Source of the DNA: Anthoceros angustus | Lineage: Eukaryota; Streptophyta; Anthocerotopsida; Anthocerotales; Anthocerotaceae | Reading direction: 5' to 3' | Assembly (NCBI GenBank): GCA_010909165.1 | Contig: MU008155.1 | Coordinates: 620,001-684,000, forward strand | DNA length: 64,000 nucleotides | Position numbers and translations under genes: made by a program | The notes under the pieces: generated by a model | Told to the model about the DNA's origin: nothing | Database searches by the model: none | What the model saw: only the letters and a program-made list of their open reading frames with translations | Shown: one piece after another, positions 11,202 through 22,478 of the stretch | How positions within the stretch are numbered: the stretch's first letter is position 1 | Layout: every line of letters starts with the position of its first letter

Positions 11202-14200
11202 CTAGAGCCGCAAATACTTGGAAGCCTCCTCTGTAACATGCATCGTGTTAGCTTTTTCTCTTAGAGATTTACCTGGTCGGATCCCAAAGCCCGTTGCCAG
11301 TGTCCGCAGTCCTTTCATCTGGGGCACAACCGGTGGTCCAGTCCAGTGGCCAGTCTTGGCAGCAGCAGACTTCGTGCCGCTCTTGACAATGTTTGCCGTC
11401 TTGCCGACATTCGAAGCAGAGTTGTCCAAATCAATCTTGTTTTCCAATGGTTGGAAGGGGAAGATGCTCTTGTACGCCAGGGCTGAAGCCTGGCCAGCAG
11501 GTGGCCTCAAGCAAGCCAGCCGGCTGCTTCTGTTGTTGTTGCAGTCCGGAAGTGAAGCCACTCGGAGGCTAGCTTCCATCTCTCGCTCAACCGGGGCGCC
11601 AGAAGGTTCCTGCATATAAGACGATCGTCAGGAGTTGTCATGACACAAAACCGGTAACACCGTCTCGTCAAATGCACAGCTGTCGGATGGAGCTCCTTAC
11701 TCCGTTCATGAACAGAAAGCTGAAATCGTGCTTTGTCTCGGGAATGTGTGGCTCGATCTCCTTTCGCAGATCCGCCAGACTTGCCCCTTTGCTTATACTA
11801 ACCATGTGGATGAGCTTTCTCGTGGTCTCTTTGGAAGCCTCCCATTTCACGAACACTTGGCATTTCTCAGCAGCCATGGATCTCGAGCTCTCATTATCCT
11901 TGGCGACACCCTCCTCATTTGACGATTGCCTGCCAGCACTATTGCTTTCTGGCTGCTCAGGAGTGGACCTTTCGGGCCTCACTTTAGAGCTCCCAGATGA
12001 CGGTTTATGATCAGACCCCTTGTTCGGCAACCGGAAGAGGTTACCAGAAAGCGAGAGCAGCTTCTTGCTCTTCAGCGGAGATGCCTTCAGCGGAGAGCCT
12101 ACGGGTGAGGCCAACGTCGACGGACCAGGAGACAATTCCAAGCCCTTCACAGCTGTTCTGGCTGCAGGAGACTTGCCATCAGAAGCAGGCGGGGAAGATC
12201 TTCGAGGAGAAGTCTTCACCTCGGAGACCCGGCTCAGCTTGCTCTCCGCCGGTGTTCTGGCAGAACCGTCACTCGCCTTGAGTCCATCTTCCCCTCCTCG
12301 GACGCTCTCGCTGGTCCCTCGGGACGCGAGCTCTTTCCGTTGCCTGGTCTCACCACAAAGCAGGAAAATGGACTCTATCCGTGCTCTTCTGTTTGCGCTC
12401 GCAGATTTACCCTCGCCTGCAATCACAAGCTCTTTGCCTGTACTGGAAGGAGTTCGTTGCATTGGTGTTGCCAGCTCCAAGCCTTCACCACCCCTTCTTC
12501 CTTCAGACGTGCTTTCTCCTGCTGTACTGTACATGCCTCCAGCTGCTACTCTTGATTCCTCGCCTTCCTGAGTCGATGAGCTCCCGCCGAGCCTTGAGTC
12601 CGTCGGTCCTCGAATTACACCCGTAGTGCTTGCCACCCTTCCCTTTTCTTCCTGCACTTCCGTCCTCAGATCGTTCAGGCTCTCCATGATACTTTCCAGC
12701 ACAGAGCGTCCTGAGGAATCCCTTTTCGGACTGGGGCAACCAGAACTGCTTTCAGCCTCTTCCTTCACTACAGGAGATCGGGATTCAACTGCTGATCTCA
12801 GACTGTCAGTGATGGTTGCACTCACGTCCGTCCAGGCTGGTGTTGGCCTCCAGCTTTGACCCACTTTCTCATCTTGGGAAGTCTCCCTGAAATCAGCTGG
12901 GGAGTCCACTTGATTGAGGGGGTAGCGCTGTGAGGCCTCGTCATCCGCTTCTTGCTTGACTCGGATTTCAGTTTGTGAATACGGGAGGCCCATGAATTTG
13001 TCTCGGTTGAGATTGCTTGGAAACAGCGGCTGCTGCAAGAAAGAGTCCTTGCCTGTGCTTCCAAATGTCCTCCCAGCTACGTCACCTGCATGATCTGCAC
13101 CAGGAGTTCTTGAGCTGCCAGTATCCATGTCCTCCTCAACCTCTTCCTCTTCACGCCCTTCGTGAATGATGGGCAGCCAGCCTTTAGTATGAAGAGAAGC
13201 TCCACTCCATGCGAAGAGGTCATCGTCATCATCGTGCTCTTCTTTCTTAACGAAGAGATTCCTAGTGGTAGGAGAGGCCTGCTTGTCACTGCCAGGCCTT
13301 GCTTCATCATGTTCTACATCATTCTCCGTCACAATCCCTGAGCGACCCTCTGGGGATGACAGCGGCGCCTTAATTGACTGCTCATTACCATCCTCTCTAA
13401 GACGGGCTGACACTCTTTCAGAGAGTCTGCTGAGAATATCTACCTTCGTGCTATTCCTCGGTGTTCTGTCCAGGGCTGGCACTGCTGGACTTGCGCAGCC
13501 CTCCAGTGTGGGTAACCTTTCGTCATCATCCTCCTCTCCTGATGTATCGTGTTCTGACCCTCGGTCGTATTCCGGACTTCCAGATGCGCCAGCCTCTTCC
13601 AGAGGAGATCTCGTGGGCTCTGCTACCGGACGCTGTGCTTGACTCACAAGGCTGATAGAAGATGGCGATACATCCTGTAGACCTGACTCTTCTTTCATCA
13701 TCAGATCTTGCAGACGAAACCCTGGTATCTGAACTTCAGGCAGGGCACATTTCTCCACTGGAGGAGGGACCATGTCAAGAGCATCTCCCTCAGCGAAGGC
13801 AGACTTAAGTCTTCGAACCTCGCTCTCCGCCTTTTCCGCCCGCAATGACATGAAGTTGATGGTCATCTGCTGCCTTTGTAGCTCCTTTTCCATTTCTTGT
13901 ATCTTCCTCCTACCCTCTTCCTCGGCGAGCCAACGAGCCTCTTCCAGTTTGTTCTCCAGTTCACGCTCCAATTCCTGTCTCAGCTCCCTCCTTAGCTGAT
14001 CAACTTTCACCTTCAATTCGAACTGCAAGTCATACCCCATTGACTTCTGTCTCTCCATCTCCTCAATCTGCATTCGGAGCCGCCGTGTCTCAGCTTCTTT
14101 CTCCTGGACCAGCCTGTCTCGCTGCTCAATCGCTTTATCTTTCTGCTCCTGCGTTTGCCGAAGCTTTTCGATGCATGCATCCTTGAACCTAACTTTTGCG

Positions 14201-15782
14201 ATCAGTTCTTGATCCGACCCTGCGGTCACCTTATCCTTAGGAGGAGAGTTGGGCAGTCGGACTATACACTTAGCCTTGGCTCCGTATTCCAGTGTACCAA
14301 GAGTTTTGTAGATATCCCTTAGATCCGGACTAGCACAAAGAATCATCAAGATCCTGGCGCCATCATCCTCAAAAGAATCCTGTAATTCATTACCAGCCCA
14401 CTTAGGGTAACTTTCCAACAAAACAGCAAGCTTTTATCGAAGTGCCTAACAAGGGACAGTAGTGATGGCCTGGAATAACAAACCTGCAGTATCATCGTGA
14501 GCTTGCTGTCCCTGTAAGGAATATGCTCATGGCCATTTGCTATAGCTTCAACAACACGCTTCAAAGCACCGTTGCCCTGATTTATTTTCCCAGTCTGCAA
14601 ATACGGCATCCCATGCCAAAATGCTTGTCAGCATCCTGACTGACCACACTCTGGGTCTGCGGCTGCACAATGGAGGCTGTTGTGTCGTACCTGGAGTCTT
14701 GCCTCGGATCCAATCCCTGCTTGCTCGATATTCTCAGAGCCAGCCATATCCACAAGCACTAGCCTTCCTCCTACGGCTGGAACTTCCAGGATTACCTACA
14801 TTGCCAGCAGTCACGACCATTTCAGATGCTAGGCCCTCACACCAGTCACGATACAATCCCCAACCCAAAAACATGCTTAGGACATGAGCGGGAAGGCAAC
14901 CTTACCACGCAGTGACTTCGAGAACTACGGTCATTGCAATTTGTTGACTTGATGACACGAGACTTCTCTGTCTTGGTAATCTGAAGGAACAGCTTGTTAT
15001 GTTCGTTCCCAGTAATCCACGTTGCCTTCTGCAACTTTTTGCCCATTACTTCCAGCTTCACCTGCAGAGGAGAAACCACAAGCCAGTCAGCGCCTGGAGA
15101 AACTTCACAGCTTCGAGTCGAAACCCACTGAGAGCAAGCAAGAGGGAAGGAAACGGACTCTGGGCACAAGCACATTCTTGGGCAAGCCCGGAGCGTTGCC
15201 AGTCGGACCCAGCAAATCAAAGATTTCCTCATTGTAAATCTCAATAATGGACGCCCTCACAGTGACAGGCCCACAGCCATGGGGACCGTAGGTGTTGGGG
15301 TCCATGATGTTCCGCAGAGCAAGATAAGCAATGCCCTTCTCAGAGCTGGAGCCAAACATGGTATGACTCTTCCCAGCACCTGTAGGCCCATACATCATAA
15401 CCGTGCACCTGCCGCCACCCTTCACATCATCCACCCGAGCTTCCACGTACTTGGCGTAAAACTCCAGCAAGTCCTCCCTCTCGGCAAGCGACACCCCGTC
15501 CAGGGAGAATTCCCGAGTACCCCCCTGCTCCATCTTCACCCTGATCCTCTTCCCATCGAACACCTGCAACGCAGACTCATCCTTGCCCTCCGGGTGCTGC
15601 CGCACTCTCCCCACCACTTCCACAGGATGGCTGCTGGCACCTGCTCCCAGCTGGTACCCAGCCCCGGTGCTGTCCAGCGCGCCCATGGCCACCCCGAACC
15701 TGCTGGGAGTGGAAGCGAAAGCCTGGGGCGTTCCCGGTGGCTTCCTCGGCGACAGAGGCGCGCTGAAGATAGCGGGCGCCAT
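11202..15782 (-). CDS. KIN10A: Kinesin KIN-10A (phragmoplast-associated kinesin PAKRP2 type)
   Basis: Plus-end-type motor that in Arabidopsis moves vesicles along phragmoplast microtubules during cytokinesis. Six exons are read: 15782-15174, 15061-14906, 14795-14691, 14594-14484, 14379-11701, 11609-11202, giving about 1355 aa. The motor lies near residues 50-350: HPVEVVGRVR, P-loop GPTGAGKSHT, SSRSHC, and the family's DMAGSE in place of DLAGSE. LEYGAKAKCIVR ends the motor, then a coiled coil (KDKAIEQRDRLVQEKEAE on). A long acidic/Ser-rich region holds the KIN-10A motif RIESIFLLCG. The C-terminus (VKWEASKETT ... FLFMNGEPSGAPV) looks ubiquitin-like and is split by the last intron. The start was chosen at MAPAIFSAPLSP; an upstream Met at 15821 is in frame. 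It is longer than the roughly 870-aa Arabidopsis protein because of the disordered middle. Confidence 0.92.
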
Positions 15783-16948
15783 CACTGCCCCCTCCCGACT
15801 GCCACCCAGCTTCCAGACCAAGTCACCCTACATTGCCGGCCCCGCCCGATTGTGGCTAACACCTACAATGCGCAAGACCCAAGACCTCTCTCCCCACAGA
15901 GCATGCGTCTAGCACCGTCACCTCACCACACGCATTTCATACCACGCCGAGGGAATTTCGATGCTCAGCTTCGAGCACCCAGCTCCGGATGACTTCTCCT
16001 ACACACACGCATTGTCCATGGCTCCCAGGCAGCAATGCAGCAACAAGGAGAGGGCTGGGAAGGGAAGAAGAATTAAGGCCTTGGCAATTCGCTCCAATTC
16101 CAGCCTGCTGGTAGCACACTGGGTTGGTGAAGACGGCAGGGCGGGAGTGGAGGAGAGTAGAATAGAGTGAAGTGGGCGCATCGCGTTTTGGTGGCAACGG
16201 TTGGGAATCTTGGGGGGAAGAGGAACCCAGCAAGAATGGATGGTTTGGCCAGACGGAGGGTTTGCAGAAAGAGGGTCCTCGAGTCTCAGGAGGAGCCGTT
16301 GCGCACACGAGCATTGTTTGAATTCAAGGGGCCTCGATTATCGCGGCATCTGACATGCCCTAACGGCACTTTCCTAACTATGCATGTACATATGTCGCAG
16401 CTTTTATATTTAGCTCCGGTTCTCACCTGGCAATGAACTCCCGGAGTGCTTGCTCTGCTCTTCGCGATCGGTGACGTCCAATGTCTGCAGTTTTCATTTC
16501 GGCAAACGAAATGTGCAGTTTCAGTAGAGATAACTCTCGCTCGACACAGCTAGCTATATTTTGCAAGTATGAGAGGACGATCTAGATGTTTAAAAATATT
16601 TGGATTGTGCAGATAAAAGGTTATTAGTTAGGCTGACTTTAATCAAGACCAATTGAAATAAAACTAGATCCAAGTTTGATAACTTGTACAAGGGAATTTT
16701 TATTCGTGGTGAAGGAAAACTTGAAAAAATATATCTGGTAATTCACAGATTTTCTCCTTGATTGAACATAATATCTCACTTGCTGAGAAGCGGGGAAATA
16801 TTATCATATTTTATTAAAATAATATATTATATATGAATTAGTTTATTTTGATAGAATATAGATAAGTTGTTGTTTACATAGGTAGATATTTTCCTAAATA
16901 AGTCGTTGTTTACATAGGTAGATAGATGTTTAGATAACATAAAATGAA
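15783..16948. other. Kinesin upstream region; AT-rich beyond 16500
   Basis: 15783-16440 is the likely kinesin promoter and 5' untranslated region; plus-strand frames here show no domain. From about 16560 the sequence becomes AT-rich, with a short duplication (AAGT(T/C)GTTGTTTACATAGGTAGAT, twice near 16863-16925). No gene is seen. Confidence 0.35.
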
Positions 16949-17018
16949 TTGTTGTTGTCTAGTAGTGAGTATTCCAACATGTATCCGGGTGACCCGGTTC
17001 GATCCCGAGCAAGCAACA
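16949..17018 (+). pseudogene. tRNA-Asp-like sequence (pseudo-tRNA or SINE head)
   Basis: The stretch lines up end to end with plant tRNA-Asp(GTC). It has a GTTGTTG acceptor start, TAGTAGTGAGTATTCC for the D-arm/A-box, GGGTGACCCGGTTCGATCCC for the variable and T arms (B-box GGTTCGATCC), and CAAGCAAC closing the acceptor. The anticodon stem is damaged and the anticodon position reads GTA, not GTC. A tandem array starts right after it. It is either a tRNA pseudogene or the head of a tRNA-derived SINE. Confidence 0.6.
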
Positions 17019-17027
17019 GCATTAGCC

Positions 17028-17245
17028 GCGAAGCCGTAAGTCCAATCGTATATTTTGCTCCAACCCGACAACCCTGGCAACAACAAAAGTCACTAAGGCG
17101 TAAGTTCAATCATGTATTTTGCTCCAACCCATAAGCAACGCCGTAAGTAGAAATATTTTGTTCCAACCATACATTTTGCTCCAACCCAGCAACGGCGTAA
17201 GTTGCAAAGCCGTAACAATATTGGCTTCAACCTACAGTAGCGTAA
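17028..17245 (+). repeat. Degenerate tandem array after the tRNA-Asp-like sequence
   Basis: Units of roughly 45-60 bp contain GCCGTAAGT, then TATTTTGCTCCAACCC, then a CAAC-rich spacer, recurring about four times with drift. The spacer AAGCAACGCC echoes the 3' acceptor end of the tRNA-like unit. Confidence 0.6.
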
Positions 17246-17525
17246 GTCACCTCGATGTAAAGTAGAATTTTTTCAATGACTATTCTGCCCCTTTGTATTC
17301 ATTCTATGTTGTGATGTTTTGAAGTTGGATCATAGTGACATGTTGAGACAAGAACTCCACAGTTAAGACCTCTTGTATTCATTTATAATGTTGAATTAGG
17401 CCATTCTGTCGTGATACCTAATGTCGCAGTGGAGAAGTATCGTAATTCTCACCTGTATTTAGATATAGGAAAAGAAAGAAAACCTAACGAAGAATCTAAG
17501 ACTATCTTGCAGCTAGCTAAAAGAC
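17246..17525. other. No gene seen
   Basis: AT-rich spacer between the repeat array and the gypsy relic; possibly the element's 3' region, but no LTR pair was found. Confidence 0.3.
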
Positions 17526-19850
17526 CTAGTGTCCTAGCTTGATAATAGGCCCCTGCTTTATACCCGATAATAGATCCCCTGCTTTATACCCCTTTCCCTC
17601 CCCCGGAGTTTTAACTTGACACTCTAGGCAAAACGCCAAATTAGGAGGCACCTCTACCAATTCAAGTTTAAGGCAAAAGACATGAAATCCCGAATTACAC
17701 CCATCACACAACAACATCTTGTCAGCATCATCGATGCGGTGACAAACCTTGCAAGGAAAATTGATTGGTGGCACCCAGCTTGCAATGATCATGGTTGTAT
17801 CGAGTTCGGAAGGTGATACAGCGCACAATTCTTGAAGTTGTCCTTCATTGAGCGGCCATCAGAACCCTCAAGAACAAGAATACCGTTAGGCTGAACAGCT
17901 TTAACCCAAAAGGATGTGTTAACTAGCAGAAGAATCTAATGTGTCAAATTTTTTACGTTGCAAATAGATGAAGTCACCAACTAAAAAATTTCTGACCTGA
18001 GGTCGATAGCTACCATCACAGACATGAGCATAATGTAATGTATCACGGTGCTGAGCAATCCTCGAATTGCACATTGCCATGGGCATCGAGTACTCGCTTG
18101 AAAAGAACAACTCGGTCGGAGACCACCTTAGGCCACTTTTCGGGACAATGTCCAAGTTGACAGTGAGCTCCATTTGTGAAGCTATGGCAGAGGGTGGCAA
18201 AAGCTGTCTTCCAAAGAGTAGGTGAAAGGGTGAAAAACTATCCAAGCTTGCATGCTGAGACATCCTATAGCCCATAGCTAGGTAGGAAAGTATCAGGTCC
18301 CAATCCCATACATGCAGCGAGGCCATCTGCTTGGGGGATGGTCTGGGGAAGTCCTACGATGGTCAATCAAAGCGCTGTCCAACAGGTTCTAAAATTCTCC
18401 ACGGAATTCAGCTCTCTGATCCGTAAGGCACTCGACACAAGCGGCAGGAACACTGAAGAAATGGCTAGCTCGCGCTCCAACTGGTCTTATCTGTAAAGCA
18501 ACAAACTCAACCCACTTGCTAAAATGTTCTATCTTGACCATGATATAGGTCATGCCTCTAGGAGTGCGAGGCAATTCCCCAGCCCTGTCACAAGACCAAC
18601 TGTAGAACAAGCCCTCGATGGGCAGTGAATGTAAATGAGTTGCGAGCTCTCAATAGAAAACAAAGCCTCACCCTGATCACATTGAGCACAACGTGACACC
18701 AAATCTTTCACTTGGTTGTACATACTTGTCGCACGAGGTAAGCACTTGCATTCATATAAGCACCTTCTCAACAGACAACCAAGCACAATAAATCTATGTA
18801 GCAAGTGATCCTTTTTCCAGCAATATCACTTTGCCCGCTTCTAAGCTCTATCCTTCTGAGCTGCTGACAAGCCTAATGCATGCTTGCCATGCTGCAGAAA
18901 ATGCACGGTAGGCTGATTTAGCCAGATGTTAATTACCTGCTCCTTAGTCGACTCTGCAGCATGGACGGACAGCGACACAAATCCAGCAATTCAAAAATCA
19001 GGCATGGCTTTGTCAAAGTCTTGATGGGCACCTGTGACATTCTCAACTTGTGTGGAAGGACTGCGAGACAATGCATCCGCATTTTCATGGGTGGAACCAA
19101 ACTTATGGACCACATTAAACTCGTACTCTTGGAGAATCATCAATCCTCAAGATCAGTTCCTCCTGCAACTTCAGCTTGAATGTCTCGAAGGCTTGTTGAC
19201 ATTCTTCAATCCATTCCAATGTTGATGTCTTTTTCAGCTAATTCAAAGGATATGTTATGCGGCTGAATTCATAGAAATAGATCCTGTAGTAATTGGCCAG
19301 GCCTAGGAAGGGCCTCAATTTTCACCTCCAAATTTTGTTTATCAGTAACATTTTAAGTTCTCAGACCCATCTACTACCTTTTCGATGACGCGCTGAAATA
19401 TCACGAGTGCATTTTTCAGACCAAATGGCATCACAAGCCAATCCCACAGCTGCCTACTTCCATGAAAAGTTGTTTTATGACAATCTTCCGCCTCTAAGAC
19501 AATCTGATTGAAGCCTTGTCTTAAGTCCAAGATTGACAAGTACTTCGTTTGTCCAAGGCTATAAAAAATGTGTTCTAGAACGGGCATAAGATACCGATCT
19601 TGTGGGGTCATTGATTTATGGGATGATAGTCCCCGCACATCCGCTTTTCAGTCCACAATCTAAAGCTGTCCTTCTCCGCTGGAAGGACGCTAGCTGCAGT
19701 GTACGAGGATGAAGATGGCCGCAGCAAGCCAGCCTCCCACGATTCTCGACACCTATTATCAACCAACTTAGAGAAGGCAAAGATGTCTTTGAATTCTAGG
19801 ATCAACACCTAAAGCCTTTGATTTTCTAAGTCAGACAACTTTTCCCCAAA
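17526..19850 (-). mobile_element. Ty3/gypsy pol relic with C-terminal PHD finger
   Basis: Read 3' to 5' on the plus strand: reverse transcriptase (FKDIFAFSKLV; CGDYHPIN; LSILDLRQGFNQI; MPFGLKNA, 19808-19342), RNase H-linker pieces (FLGLANYYR; QAFETFKLKLQ), integrase (IEHFSKWVEFVAL; DQRAEFRGEF; TSPDHP; YLAMGYRMSQHASLDSFSPF, about 18600-18200), then GDFIYLQRKK and a PHD finger (17755-17610). Many stops and a short deletion within integrase show it is dead. RT before integrase identifies Ty3/gypsy. LTRs and gag were not found. Confidence 0.75.
17605..17760 (-). pseudogene. PHD finger encoded after gypsy integrase
   Basis: The reading CKVCHRIDDADKMLLCDGC, then NSGFHVFCLKL and LAFCLEC, supplies the C4-H-C3 ligands of a PHD zinc finger (a reader of histone H3 tails in known proteins). 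It is in the same orientation and about 200 bases past the integrase C-terminal part, with stops between. It is most simply a C-terminal pol domain that could have directed integration to marked chromatin. A captured fragment of a host PHD gene is the alternative. Confidence 0.65.
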
Positions 19851-20339
19851 CAGCCAAGGGTGAGTGCTCGCATTTGTAGCCACCTTCTCTTTCGCAGGTG
19901 ACAAAGATGAGTTATCTGCTGGTCATGTGCTTGCAGCATAAGCAAAAGTCTAAAATATTTGTCGAAATGGTAGTTTTCCACCACCGGCTTCCAATCGGAA
20001 TGAAAGCTAAACTAAATTATGGAAAGATTATTGAATGGTAGCGAGCATGCACAGGATCGTATGGAAAAAAGAATATTATATTTGTACCATCAATCTATTT
20101 GTGTGTCTGTATGTATTATGCTAGGTAGAGGATTGCCCTGGTTGTGCGTGTTCAGAGTGAAGGGGCGCACCTCTTCACCATGAGGTATGTTCAGGTTTTA
20201 TCTAACTGGTGGCTTAACTAGGATGCTTTGTCTGAATTCTAATACTCCCCCTCAGACATATCAGCCTAGTTGGGAACAGGATGAACTCTAAGAAGACTCA
20301 TGCACCCTATTTCACATCGAGTTGGACAACCTCCCAATC
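19851..20339. other. No gene seen; between two element relics
   Basis: No coding pattern. ACTCCCCCTCAGACATATCA near 20245 resembles terminal sequence of some plant copia elements, but no matching copy was found. Confidence 0.25.
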
Positions 20340-21580
20340 ATGATTAGTGGCAAATGCTAGAATAGTGCGCAGAGAACTTATCTGAACTTATCTGAATCCG
20401 ATCGTAATCGGCTCCATCTCTTTGAGTGTAGCCGTGTGTAACGAGACGAGCCTTATAGCACTCGATTTCCCCATCGGTAGTATACTTGATTGAATATGTC
20501 CATTTGCTCCCCATGGCTGAACGCCCTTCTGGCTATTCACAAACCTAACAAGTTTTAGTATAAACGAGTGACTGAAACTCCTCATCCATCGCCTTTTTCC
20601 ATTCAGAGGCTTGTGGCTCAGAGATGGCCTCCTTATAAGAAGATGGCTCCGCGATATCGAGAGAGACCATCAAAGCTTTGGCATAAGTAGGAGCTACAAG
20701 ATTTGGCTGCGGCAAGCCCAACTGAGGATCTCGAGACACAAGTAGAAATGAGCATGGCCTGTTCAAGATTCTCATGGGCTTTCTAGGAAAGTTATCTTTG
20801 TCGTATGGAACGTCGAATCTCGGGAGCCGCTGCCACCAGTGGTGACAAGTCAGAGGGGTGAGTGACCTCATCGGCAAGCAAGGGAAATTCAATGCCTTCC
20901 TCCTCAGCATCTGCATCACTACAAGGCAGAGGAGGATCGGGAATTGGCGGAGTATCAGGCAAAGCAACAATAAGCGAGTGAGCGATGGGCAATGGAGCCT
21001 CAGCCTGTGAAGTGGCTCTACAGTAATTGCGGGCTCCGCAGCTTGCTCATGTGTTGATACCCACTCATCCTCCCCCCAAACACTTGAGCGAGATTCCTCC
21101 TCACGTGAAGTTGGGGAGAAGACATCAGTAAAGATGAAAGGGACTTGTGTAAGGGTGGAAGATGTCATAAGGTGTTCTTTATTTAATAGAACATCACGAG
21201 CGAAAACCATACGCTTGGTACTTTTAAGGTAGATACGATAGGCTTTTATAGTTTCACCATAGCCAAGTAAAATACCTTTGAGATTTTGAATCTAGTATCC
21301 TACGTACGGTCTTAGGAATGTGGACATAGGCAGTACATCCAAAGATTCGTAGATGTCCAAGGTGAGGCTTACGGCTTGATTAGGCCTCAAACTGTGTCTT
21401 CTTATCAATAGCCTTCGTAGGTAGGCGGTTAAGAAGGTAATTGGCTGTGTTTAAAGCTTCAGCCCAGTAATGGTTAGGAAGGCAAGCATGTTTTAACCCG
21501 GAACGACCCATCTCAACTTGAGTCCGGTGACGCCTTCCAACAACCTTATTCGCCGGAAACAACCTCGTTCTGCTTCGGGT
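20340..21580 (-). mobile_element. Third copia relic: integrase end to reverse transcriptase start
   Basis: The minus strand reads HYWAEALNTANYLLNRLPTK (integrase C-terminal side), GILLGYGETIKAYRIY, KRMVFARDVLLNKEH, a linker ending RRSIRQRYDKDN, WKKAMDEEFQSL, then GSKWTYSIKYTTDGEIECYK and ARLVTHGYTQRDGADY of the reverse transcriptase. Stops and frame changes interrupt it. It differs in sequence from the copia element at 0.6-5.9 kb, so it is a separate lineage. Confidence 0.75.
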
Positions 21581-22470
21581 TGTCTTATGTATGTGGCATA
21601 CTGCCGGTTATCGGGTATAATGTATAGGTCCATAATCCTCGGCATCATGCCAAACCAGAAGGGTATATATGTAGTATCTCTATACTCAAATTATTAAGGA
21701 GTTTGTTTTGTGTGTGCTGAATAAAGCTAGGTATTTATGTATAGCTACCTATTCAGGTTAAGTTAGATATCTAGCTATTTCAGGTATAACTAGCTATTCA
21801 AGTTTTCGTTTCCGTAGGTATTATCTATATTAAAGCTACTTTTTCAGTAAAACTAGATATTTAGATTTCTTTTGTAGGTGTTATCTATTCTCTTCTGTAT
21901 TATCTCTTCGTTTGTAGCTGTTATCTATTCTTCTGTATCTTCTGAATCTAGACCCTAGAGACTAATCCACTTAAGATTTTGAAATCATGTGGAAATGGAG
22001 AGCTGATGTACAAAAGTCGTCATGATTATGGGAGACGATGTACAAAGAGTAGATAAAAACCGTGTTTACAAGGATTTAGTATACTTTATGAAGGAAGAAC
22101 ATCTTCTCCAAAGGTACATAGATATGTAGCAACATCAAGACCGCCTTGTATAGCTCATTTAGGCAAGCTATCTAAGGACTTGATGCTGGACGACATATAT
22201 GCTGCATACCGCTCTAGAGAACTTTTTCGTTCAAAGAATATGTATCTGTGAATCCTTATAAATACGTCTTTATCTCGTTTTTGTAGCCTTTATTGCAGGC
22301 TGATGTCCTCTCACATAGTAGTGGCGACCTTTATACAGTTCTCAACAGCCAGGCAGCCTTGATTGACAGAAGGAGAACCTCACCCACCACTACCAGCCAC
22401 ACCAGCTGCGTCTCATGTATTGCGGTTCTCTCCATCCGCTGATCGACGCATACGAGATATCAAGACTCGT
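21581..22470. other. AT-rich spacer with short local repeats, no gene seen
   Basis: Repeated phrases such as TAGCTATT(C/T)AGGT and GTTATCTATTC occur between 21740 and 21940. This may be decayed LTR DNA of the neighbouring copia relic. The right end is probably the 3' flank of the PPR gene. Confidence 0.3.
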
Positions 22471-22478
22471 GAACTTTG

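Noticed and set aside
11668-14421. Starting a kinesin-tail gene at MLESYPKWAG
   Set aside because: Those first residues are intronic; the acceptor ATTACAG/GATTC joins the exon to the motor domain in frame.
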